DNA of 5,048 nt, taken from Gammaproteobacteria bacterium (GTDB lineage Bacteria > Pseudomonadota > Gammaproteobacteria > SZUA-229). Under the pieces are notes generated by a model that was not told the DNA's origin, made no database searches, and was given only the letters and a program-made list of their open reading frames with translations. Position 1 is the first letter of the stretch, and each line of letters starts with the position of its first letter. The position numbers and the translations under genes are program-made. Location: positions 1 to 5,048 of the forward strand of contig DAOWFN010000045.1 of assembly GCA_030637945.1 (NCBI GenBank), given 5' to 3'. Positions 1 through 4,595 of the stretch are shown here, one piece after another.

Positions 1-159
1 ATCTATATCGTGAGTTTTTGCACATTCACGTAAACGTGCCTCATCCCCCACAAGGATAATATCTATATCGTTGAATTTTTTTACTACATGAGCTGCAGCA
101 GGGATAACGACTTCAGGACCGAAGTCTCCACCCATGGCATCTAAAGCTATGGTCGCCAT
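1..159 (-). CDS. plsX: Phosphate acyltransferase PlsX, N-terminal 53 codons (cut by window edge)
   Basis: PlsX converts acyl-ACP plus inorganic phosphate into acyl-phosphate, the donor used by PlsY in the first acylation of glycerol-3-phosphate; it is a peripheral inner-membrane enzyme. Reading leftward from the ATG at 159-157, the frame is open to the window edge and begins MATIALDAMGGDFGPEVV, the characteristic PlsX N-terminus (hydrophobic strand, then DAMGGD-x-x-P-x-x-V). A second conserved strand, IILVGDEARL, follows at residues 34-43. The family is about 340 residues, so only the first sixth is present. It lies 57 bp downstream of rpmF on the same strand, as in E. coli, where rpmF and plsX are cotranscribed and followed by fab genes. 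No clear Shine-Dalgarno sequence precedes the start; the expected site falls inside the 3' arm of a strong stem-loop. The identification is secure; the fate of the rest of the gene is not visible. Confidence 0.95.
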   Translation of the reverse strand, partial: MATIALDAMGGDFGPEVVIPAAAHVVKKFNDIDIILVGDEARLRECAKTHDID

Positions 160-165
160 AGTTAC

Positions 166-213
166 TATCAGCCGCCAACAACTGCTCTCATGAGCACTTG
201 TTGGTGGCTAATA
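166..213 (-). promoter_or_regulatory. Long stem-loop filling the rpmF-plsX intergenic gap
   Basis: In the minus-strand transcript, two 22-nt arms (213-192 and 187-166) pair as 5 bp (one G-U), 3 bp, one mismatch (A/C), 7 bp, one mismatch (G/G) and 5 bp, closed by a 4-nt loop AUGA (191-188). The core arms read GCCACCAACAAGTGCTC and GAGCAGTTGTTGGCGGC. The element begins 3 nt after the rpmF stop and ends 6 nt before the plsX start, so the plsX ribosome-binding region is in the 3' arm. No run of T follows it on the minus strand, so it does not look like an intrinsic terminator. Inferred roles are limiting plsX translation relative to L32, protecting the 3' end of rpmF mRNA, or acting as an RNase cleavage site. 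The pairing is seen directly; the function is not established. Confidence 0.65.
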
Positions 214-216
214 ATC

Positions 217-405
217 TTAGTCTTCAAATACGTCGCCAGTATTAACGACTTTACGGCCTTTGTAATAACCGTCAGCAGTAATATGATGACGGTGATGCGT
301 TTCACCTGAAGTAGAATCAACAGACAATGTTGCTCCACCCATTGCATCATGTGAACGACGCATGCCACGTTTTGAACGTGATTTTCTGCTCTTTTGAACT
401 GCCAC
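217..405 (-). CDS. rpmF: 50S ribosomal protein L32 (bL32)
   Basis: bL32 is a small basic protein of the large ribosomal subunit. The 62-residue product starts MAVQKSRKSRSKRGMRRSHD and contains the family hallmarks SKRGMRRSHDA (11-21), SVDSTSGE (28-35) and RHHITADGYYKGRKV (39-53). It lacks the CxxC pairs of zinc-binding L32 forms, so it is the C-minus type usual in gammaproteobacteria. It is about five residues longer than E. coli L32 (57), with an acidic tail NTGDVFED. The start codon is GTG (405-403), chosen because the MAVQ N-terminus matches the family exactly and a strong AGGAGA Shine-Dalgarno lies 5 nt upstream. It sits between yceD and plsX in the standard order. A weak candidate promoter and an AT-rich leader lie upstream, so it may be transcribed both from its own promoter and by readthrough from yceD. 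Confidence 0.97.
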   Translation of the reverse strand: MAVQKSRKSRSKRGMRRSHDAMGGATLSVDSTSGETHHRHHITADGYYKGRKVVNTGDVFED

Positions 406-409
406 GGTA

Positions 410-416
410 CTCTCCT
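410..416 (-). promoter_or_regulatory. Strong ribosome binding site of rpmF
   Basis: On the minus strand the bases just before the start read TTTAGGAGAGTACC followed by GTG. The AGGAGA core at optimal spacing supports the GTG start of rpmF, with no need to look for an ATG. It is the only convincing Shine-Dalgarno sequence in the window that is not also likely to be coding. Confidence 0.8.
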
Positions 417-428
417 AAACTATCTACA

Positions 429-444
429 GCCAATTATTGTTGGC
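429..444 (-). promoter_or_regulatory. Small hairpin in the rpmF leader
   Basis: GCCAA (444-440) and TTGGC (433-429) form a 5-bp stem around the 6-nt loop CAATAA on the minus strand, about 25 nt upstream of the rpmF start. It overlaps an 11-mer (447-437) that is also complementary at 10 of 11 positions to the 3' arm of the stem-loop downstream of rpmF. The stem is short and may be chance; no known L32 leader motif is recognised. Confidence 0.25.
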
Positions 445-452
445 CGCACAAT

Positions 453-481
453 CTATTAAAAATTAAATATAAAATTATCAA
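453..481 (-). promoter_or_regulatory. Possible sigma70-type promoter for rpmF
   Basis: On the minus strand TTGATA (481-476; 5 of 6 to the -35 consensus) is followed after 17 nt by TAATAG (458-453; 3 of 6 to the -10). Overlapping alternatives TTAATA and TTTAAT give shorter spacings of 16 and 15. Start of transcription would be near 446, leaving a leader of about 40 nt before the GTG. The whole gap is AT-rich, so matches of this quality can arise by chance. Confidence 0.3.
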
Positions 482-521
482 ACTTAGCTGATCTAAAGTT
501 ATAGATTTAAATCCACTAGTC

Positions 522-1073
522 TTAATTACTTAAATCGTTTTTCAACGACTTCAAAGCTGCAAATGGATGCGATGATTCTTTTTCAGCTTCAATCGCCGCT
601 TTTACTTTCTTGTTCTGCTTTGCCATATAGTCAGAGCAGTCATTTTCATGTGTCATTACCATCGGTAAGCACAAGATCAATTCATCTTCTATCAGGTCGA
701 TGATTGATTGCTGTTCGCCCTCTAATAAAAAAGGCTCGAACTCTTCAGGTAATAATTCAAACTCATCCTCACTGTGGACCAGTGCAAATTTAAAATTACC
801 TGCCACCTCAGTTTCCAGGGGCTTCAAACAGCGCTGACATTTAACCAGCAATGTAGCAGACACCTTAGCACTTACGCATGCAAAACCAACACTGCGACCA
901 AACTCGATTTTAGTGGTAACATAACCATCATTACTCACCAGAGCTTCACTTAAACGAGCGAGCTTAGCTAATGAATACACACCTTCAATCGTTCGGTTAA
1001 GTTCAACCTGACGCATAAAATTAGCCGTTTCAGGCAATTCTGCTGACAATATCACGGGCTCTTGCGTCTGCAT
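522..1073 (-). CDS. yceD: YceD/DUF177 family protein, 23S rRNA accumulation protein
   Basis: DUF177 proteins are needed for normal 23S rRNA accumulation or processing in bacteria and plastids; the molecular mechanism is not well defined. The 183-residue product (E. coli about 173) shows the family layout: an N-terminal all-beta half with GVYSLAKLARLSE (31-43), the metal-type motif CQRC (C79, C82) in LLVKCQRCLKPLE, an acidic stretch with ELLPEEFEP (107-115), the conserved block IEDELILCLPMVMTH (128-142) with a further Cys at 146, and the C-terminal signature HPFAALKSLK (169-178). C79, C82 and C146 also occur in E. coli YceD and could bind a metal, which is inference. It lies immediately upstream of rpmF on the same strand, the standard arrangement for this gene. 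The start at 1073 has only a poor ribosome site (CGGATT), but no better in-frame ATG precedes the conserved region. Confidence 0.93.
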   Translation of the reverse strand: MQTQEPVILSAELPETANFMRQVELNRTIEGVYSLAKLARLSEALVSNDGYVTTKIEFGRSVGFACVSAKVSATLLVKCQRCLKPLETEVAGNFKFALVHSEDEFELLPEEFEPFLLEGEQQSIIDLIEDELILCLPMVMTHENDCSDYMAKQNKKVKAAIEAEKESSHPFAALKSLKNDLSN

Positions 1074-1256
1074 AATCCGACAATTCTACAGTAATCCATA
1101 TAATCTGTACATATTTCTCTTCTTTTCCCTATAAGTTTCAAAGGCTTCTAGCGCACATTAAGAAAGCAAACAAATGCATAATCCAGTCATTTTGTATAAA
1201 ATATACCATTATCCTCAACACAATCAGTAACTTCCTGATTATTCAGATATAAACAC
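1074..1256. other. Divergent intergenic region between yceD and yceF
   Basis: This 183-bp AT-rich spacer must hold the promoters of two divergently transcribed genes. Apart from the candidate yceD promoter, the plus strand offers TATAAA (1195-1200) as a -10-like string, about 57 bp before the yceF start, but no acceptable -35 at the right distance. No ribosome binding site is evident before the yceF ATG. I see no operator-like palindrome, RNA gene or coding frame with family support. Confidence 0.5.
1083..1111 (-). promoter_or_regulatory. Possible promoter of yceD, nearly leaderless
   Basis: On the minus strand TGTACA (1111-1106; 4 of 6 to the -35) and TAGAAT (1088-1083; 5 of 6 to the -10) are separated by exactly 17 nt. 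Transcription would begin near 1076, only about three bases before the yceD ATG. This would fit the lack of a good Shine-Dalgarno there, but the -35 is weak and other AT-rich -10-like strings lie nearby. Confidence 0.25.
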
Positions 1257-1835
1257 ATGAAAATAGTTCTAGGTTCTACCTCCCCATTTAGAAAAGCGCT
1301 GCTAGAACGATTGCATATAGACTTTACATGCGATTCGCCAAATATCGATGAAACACCCCTGGATAACGAGCCTGTAGAAGATATGGTCGTACGTTTGGCC
1401 ATCGCTAAGGCGCAGGCAATATCAGGCCATCATACGAATGCTTTAATCATCGGCTCCGATCAAAGCGCCGTATTAAATAATGAAAAATTAAGCAAACCCG
1501 GCAACTTTGAAAATGCATTCAAACAATTGACCAGAGCTTCAGGACAAAAGATTACATTTCAAACTGGCTTATGCTTGCTGAACACAAAAACGGGTAATAT
1601 TCAAAGCGCCTGTATTCCATATACGGTATTTTTTAAAACCTTAACACCGAAAATGATCGAAAACTATTTACACAAAGAAGAGCCATATAATTGTGCGGGC
1701 AGCTTTAAATCAGAAGCCCTGGGAATCGCTTTATTTGAACGATTTGAAGGGGATGACCCTAACGCGCTAATTGGATTACCGTTGATCGAGCTTGTTAATT
1801 TTCTTGATAACGAGGGCTTTTCGATACTTGATTAA
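1257..1835 (+). CDS. yceF: Maf-family 7-methyl-GTP pyrophosphatase (YceF type)
   Basis: Maf proteins are nucleotide pyrophosphatases thought to clean modified nucleotides from the pool; the YceF subfamily prefers m7GTP, releasing m7GMP and pyrophosphate. The 192-residue product (E. coli YceF 194) begins with the Maf signature GSTSPFRKALLE (6-17, with R12), then DETP (31-34), RLAIAKAQ (46-53, with K51), IIGSDQ (64-69, with D68) and KP (80-81). Further matches specific to E. coli YceF are CAGSFKSEALGIALFERFEG and DPNALIGLPLIEL; these separate it from YhdE (dTTP/UTP) Maf proteins. Subfamily substrate is inferred from this similarity. It is the only plus-strand gene here, divergent from yceD exactly as in E. 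coli, and converges with the protease gene. The ATG at 1257 gives the expected N-terminus, though no Shine-Dalgarno sequence is visible (upstream reads AGATATAAACAC). Confidence 0.94.
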   Translation: MKIVLGSTSPFRKALLERLHIDFTCDSPNIDETPLDNEPVEDMVVRLAIAKAQAISGHHTNALIIGSDQSAVLNNEKLSKPGNFENAFKQLTRASGQKITFQTGLCLLNTKTGNIQSACIPYTVFFKTLTPKMIENYLHKEEPYNCAGSFKSEALGIALFERFEGDDPNALIGLPLIELVNFLDNEGFSILD

Positions 1836-1868
1836 AAACAACGTTAAAAACTAAAAACTTTTCACCAC

Positions 1869-1887
1869 AAAAAACGCAGAGTTTTTT
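1869..1887. terminator. Weak possible bidirectional terminator between convergent genes
   Basis: AAAAAAC (1869-1875) and GTTTTTT (1881-1887) form a 7-bp inverted repeat around the loop GCAGA, in the 84-bp gap between the converging yceF and protease genes. T-runs follow the stem on the plus strand and, less regularly, on the minus strand. With one G-C pair the stem is weak for an intrinsic terminator; the position is apt, the structure is not strong. Confidence 0.3.
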
Positions 1888-1919
1888 ATCTTTTATTCTT
1901 TAAGGCTTACGGCAGATAA

Positions 1920-2564
1920 CTACTCTTGCGTTAGTGTCATAGCATTTCCATTATGTTCAACGCTTATACGACCAAGAAAAGTCATACCCAATAAAATTGG
2001 CCCCGGATGATTACCGTCTATAACAAATGCTTCAACATTCGATTGTGTAATATCACCCACAGAGACTGATTTTAGATGCACCCGATACGCCTTTGCATAT
2101 CCTGATGCCGTACTCACACCTGCCGGTATACCGATTTTATCATAGCGAATACCTAACTTTTTAGCTTGATCGCTATTCATCGAAATCGCACTGGCACCGG
2201 TATCAACCAGGAAACGAACCGAGCGTCCATTTATATTACCGAAGGTCATATACATGCCAGCAGAATTTATATATATCTTTTCTTGATGTTTTTTACGTTC
2301 GCTAAACATCGTACTAACAGTGTTTGTGTCACCTAAATTGTATTGCTCTTGCTGACCATCGATCTCCAGCACAGCGCCGCGACTATCCGCAGAAACTACT
2401 TTAACGCCTTCAGGGCTAACTTCCCCGGTTGCGAGAACATATCGCTTTCCATCAACTGATAAAACGGCCTTATTTGCGAACAAGCCCTGCATTTCGATTT
2501 TTTCTACTGCGTTTGCTGCGGCAAAAAAACAGAAATAAAATAATGTTATAAATATTATTTTCAT
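1920..2564 (-). CDS. Exported retropepsin-like aspartic protease, DTGA subfamily (clan AA)
   Basis: A single-domain, probably dimeric aspartic protease predicted to act in the periplasm or anchored at the inner membrane. I place the start at the ATG 2564-2562, giving 214 residues, because this begins with a signal-peptide-like segment (MKIIFITLFYFCFFAAANA, hydrophobic core, possible AxA cleavage after residue 19) and overlaps the pgpA stop as ATGA. The frame could open at 2600, but that would prepend 12 hydrophobic residues inside pgpA. Residues 20-95 form a beta-rich region (GKRYVLATGEVSPEGVKVV) resembling the N-terminus of this family. The catalytic motif FLVDTGASAISM has Asp121 in DTGA; the second retropepsin hallmark, ILLGMTFLGRI, is at 190-200, with the family-typical GYAKAYRVHLKSVSVGDI between. 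This matches the bacterial clan AA DTGA family (TIGR02281 type, recalled not searched). The substrate is unknown. It has no lipobox and lies last in the ribH-nusB-thiL-pgpA run. Confidence 0.88.
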   Translation of the reverse strand: MKIIFITLFYFCFFAAANAVEKIEMQGLFANKAVLSVDGKRYVLATGEVSPEGVKVVSADSRGAVLEIDGQQEQYNLGDTNTVSTMFSERKKHQEKIYINSAGMYMTFGNINGRSVRFLVDTGASAISMNSDQAKKLGIRYDKIGIPAGVSTASGYAKAYRVHLKSVSVGDITQSNVEAFVIDGNHPGPILLGMTFLGRISVEHNGNAMTLTQE

Positions 2565-3055
2565 AATGGGAAAAACCAATGCTGCAACAACAACAAACAA
2601 AACAGACTGATAACACCTGCCACGACATCATCAAACATAATGCCAAAGCCGCCATGTATATTTTTATCACACCATGAGATAGGCCACGGTTTTACTGCAT
2701 CAAAAAATCGGAACAAAATAAAACCCAACAACATCAAACGCCAGTTCGTCGGAACCATAAACATAGTAATTAAAAACCCGGCAACCTCATCATAAACGAT
2801 TGCAGAATGGTCATGTACCTGTAACTTTTTAGCAGCATAGCCACACACCCATGGGCCCGTCAGCAATACAAATAGCGTTACAAAAGCATAAGCAAGTAAT
2901 GATTGTTGCTGCAGGAAATAAACCAACGGCACTGTCAATAACGTACCTGCAGTACCAGGAGCTTTTGGCGATAAACCGCTACCTAGCCCCAATGCGACAA
3001 ATACGACAGGGTCTTTTAATTCTCGTAGGTGAATCTTTCTGTTTTTATCTGACAT
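2561..3055 (-). CDS. pgpA: Phosphatidylglycerophosphatase A
   Basis: PgpA is an inner-membrane phosphatase that dephosphorylates phosphatidylglycerol-phosphate to phosphatidylglycerol. The 164-residue product (E. coli 172) carries the family motifs in order: GLGSGLSPKAPGTAG (23-37), VHDHSAIVYDEVAGF (80-94, with D89 and E90), FRFFDAVKPWP (115-125, with D119), the NIHGGFGIMFDD loop (132-143) and VVAGVIS (144-150). Conserved acidic residues D89, E90, D119, D142 and D143 are candidates for metal and phosphate chemistry. Hydrophobic segments near 16-28, 38-70, 91-115 and 144-160 fit several membrane passes. The start lies 8 nt after the thiL stop, with no good Shine-Dalgarno, so translation may depend on coupling to thiL. 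Its last codons overlap the start of the protease gene by ATGA. Position after thiL is the usual gammaproteobacterial order. Confidence 0.95.
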   Translation of the reverse strand: MSDKNRKIHLRELKDPVVFVALGLGSGLSPKAPGTAGTLLTVPLVYFLQQQSLLAYAFVTLFVLLTGPWVCGYAAKKLQVHDHSAIVYDEVAGFLITMFMVPTNWRLMLLGFILFRFFDAVKPWPISWCDKNIHGGFGIMFDDVVAGVISLFCLLLLQHWFFPL

Positions 3056-3063
3056 GCCATCGT

Positions 3064-4032
3064 CTAAAAGTGTTTGAAACCGGTATCTGAAAAACTGATC
3101 ACCTCGTTTTCTTCAGTAACAAAATCCAGCCTCCCCGAATCAGTTATCTCACCGATACGACTAATCTTTAACTGATACTTATCTGCTAATTCTCTTGCAG
3201 CCCGTTCATTTTCACTGTTCACGGTAAAACATAATTCATAATCATCTCCCCGTGTTAATACCATAGACCAGTCGATTATGCTTTTGTGATATTGCTTAAA
3301 ATAATACTGCGCAGATGATGAAATTGGTAACTCTGATAGATTGATATGCGCACCACAATGACTAGCACTGATAATATGCCCGATATCAGCGACCAGACCA
3401 TCTGATATATCGATTGCACACTGGGAATATTCCACCAATTCTTCCGCAAAACATACCCTGGCTTCAGGACGATTCAGCTTATCCACACAGGCAGACAATT
3501 TTTCATCATTAAGGTCATCAATTATCGCATGCAATCCAATCGCAGCGTCACCTAGATACCCTGTAACAAAAACTTTATCTCCCGGCTTAGCCTGATCACG
3601 TCGTAATATCTTTTCCTGATTACACAAGCCCATAGCCTGAACTGTAATAGACAATGCCCCTTTTGTTGTATCACCGCCAATCAAACTTACATCGAAGTCA
3701 GATAAAACAGCGGAAAATTGATTTGAAAAAGCAGATAACCACTGCTCATCGATATCGGGCAAGGTAATAGCCAGTGTCACCCATGCAGGCGTAGCACCCA
3801 TGGCAGCCAGATCACTTAAGTTGACCATCAGGGATTTATAAGCAATATCTTCAGCTGACGTACTTACAGGGAAATGCACGCCAGAAATCAGCGTATCCGT
3901 CGTCACTAATAGTTGTTTTCCTGCGGGAACAGCGACTACAGCACAGTCATCACCGACTGCTATAACCACATCTTCACGATGAGAAGAAAAGGTAAAGTAT
4001 TTTTTGATGACATCGAACTCAGAATTATCCAT
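3064..4032 (-). CDS. thiL: Thiamine-monophosphate kinase
   Basis: ThiL phosphorylates thiamine monophosphate with ATP to make thiamine diphosphate, the active cofactor; it is cytosolic and belongs to the PurM/AIRS-like superfamily. The 322-residue product (E. coli 325) has all landmarks: SEFDVIKKYF at the N-terminus, VGDDCAVV (26-33), TTDTLISGVHF (44-54), VNLSDLAAMGATPAW (70-84), IGGDTTKG (118-125), KPGDKVFVTGYLGDAAIGL (149-167), DISDGLVADIGHI (208-220) and GDDYELCFTV (262-271). The Asp-rich motifs bind Mg-ATP in the family. The start ATG at 4032 matches homologues, and an in-frame stop lies eight codons upstream; no Shine-Dalgarno precedes it (CATCTTTATCT). It follows nusB after 57 nt and precedes pgpA by 8 nt on the same strand. 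Nothing suggests damage. Confidence 0.96.
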   Translation of the reverse strand: MDNSEFDVIKKYFTFSSHREDVVIAVGDDCAVVAVPAGKQLLVTTDTLISGVHFPVSTSAEDIAYKSLMVNLSDLAAMGATPAWVTLAITLPDIDEQWLSAFSNQFSAVLSDFDVSLIGGDTTKGALSITVQAMGLCNQEKILRRDQAKPGDKVFVTGYLGDAAIGLHAIIDDLNDEKLSACVDKLNRPEARVCFAEELVEYSQCAIDISDGLVADIGHIISASHCGAHINLSELPISSSAQYYFKQYHKSIIDWSMVLTRGDDYELCFTVNSENERAARELADKYQLKISRIGEITDSGRLDFVTEENEVISFSDTGFKHF

Positions 4033-4089
4033 AGATAAAGATGCCAGAATTGTTTATGCGTTATTTAAAGTAATACATCAAAGCCGGAA

Positions 4090-4569
4090 TCATGACTTTT
4101 TCGACTGTATTTCTATATGTCGAATTTCTTTCGCAACCTTGTCCAAAACAGCGTTAACAAATGTATGGCTCTTTTCCGCGCAGTATTCTTTCGTTATATT
4201 TACCGCTTCGTTTAACACTACACGATACGGCACATCGAAGCGGTTCACGAATTCATAGGTGGCTAACCGCAATATCGCTCTCTCGACCGGGTCAACCGCT
4301 TCGATATTACGAGACATGTTTTTCTCGAGCAAAGGGTCAAGCTCACTGACAGATGATGCAACACCACTGACCAGTTCAGAAAAATATTCTGAGTCGATTA
4401 ATGAAAAATTATTCTCATCAAAAAACTGCTGTTTGATATCAGTTATGTTATCGCCCGTCATCTGCCACTGGTAGACAGCCTGCATCGCAAACCGTCGCGA
4501 CTTACCTCTGACCTTAGCAAGACCCTTGGCAGATAACTTATTTGAGGAAGAGTTTTTTGAATCTGACAT
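4090..4569 (-). CDS. nusB: Transcription antitermination factor NusB
   Basis: NusB pairs with NusE (S10) and binds boxA RNA in rRNA leaders, keeping RNA polymerase in an antiterminating state and aiding ribosome assembly. With the ATG at 4569 the product has 159 residues; E. coli NusB has 139. Conserved segments are SRRFAMQAVYQWQMT (24-38), SEYFSELVSGVAS (60-72), DPVERAILRLATYE (93-106), DVPYRVVLNEAVNITKEY (112-129) and SHTFVNAVLDKVAKEIR (134-150). The extra length is a Ser/Lys-rich N-terminal extension of about 20 residues (MSDSKNSSSNKLSAKGLAK), likely disordered and basic, in front of the Arg-rich RNA-binding start of the domain. A TTG at 4587 could add six residues, but it has no better ribosome site, and the ATG is preferred. 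It follows ribH by 26 nt, the classic arrangement. Confidence 0.95.
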   Translation of the reverse strand: MSDSKNSSSNKLSAKGLAKVRGKSRRFAMQAVYQWQMTGDNITDIKQQFFDENNFSLIDSEYFSELVSGVASSVSELDPLLEKNMSRNIEAVDPVERAILRLATYEFVNRFDVPYRVVLNEAVNITKEYCAEKSHTFVNAVLDKVAKEIRHIEIQSKKS

Positions 4570-4595
4570 TATTTTTTCTAGAAGCAAAGCTGCGT

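Noticed and set aside
1..70. The 10-mer atctatatcg appears at both 1-10 and 61-70
   Set aside because: Both copies lie in plsX codons in the same frame phase, encoding Asp-Ile-Asp and related residues; only two copies, so coincidence of coding.
166..213. Intrinsic terminator reading of the rpmF-plsX stem-loop
   Set aside because: No T-run follows the stem on either strand, and plsX begins 6 nt later, so a classic Rho-independent terminator is not supported.
168..368. Open frame on the minus strand overlapping rpmF
   Set aside because: It is out of frame with rpmF, covers the stem-loop, and its translation resembles no family; rpmF fully explains the region.
491..513. AT-rich inverted repeats after yceD (ATCTA/TAGAT and the palindrome GATTTAAATC)
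   Set aside because: Five-base AT stems in an AT-rich spacer are expected by chance and have no following T-run; not called as terminator or operator.
1187..1402. Minus-strand open frame across the yceF start
   Set aside because: Its product has no recognisable motif and it overlaps the conserved Maf N-terminus antisense.
2470..2670. Minus-strand open frame over the pgpA-protease junction
   Set aside because: Out of frame with both recognised genes; composition (Cys/Phe-rich) is that of a frame-shifted signal peptide region.
2851..3090. Plus-strand open frame opposite pgpA
   Set aside because: Antisense to conserved pgpA motifs, with no family resemblance and no ribosome binding site.
4033..4089. 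Possible internal promoter between nusB and thiL (TTGATG-17-CATAAA on the minus strand)
   Set aside because: Only 4 of 6 matches at each hexamer in an AT-rich gap; not distinguishable from chance.
4004..4474. Several plus-strand open frames opposite nusB and the thiL start
   Set aside because: They overlap one another and lie antisense to conserved nusB codons; none has recognisable domains.
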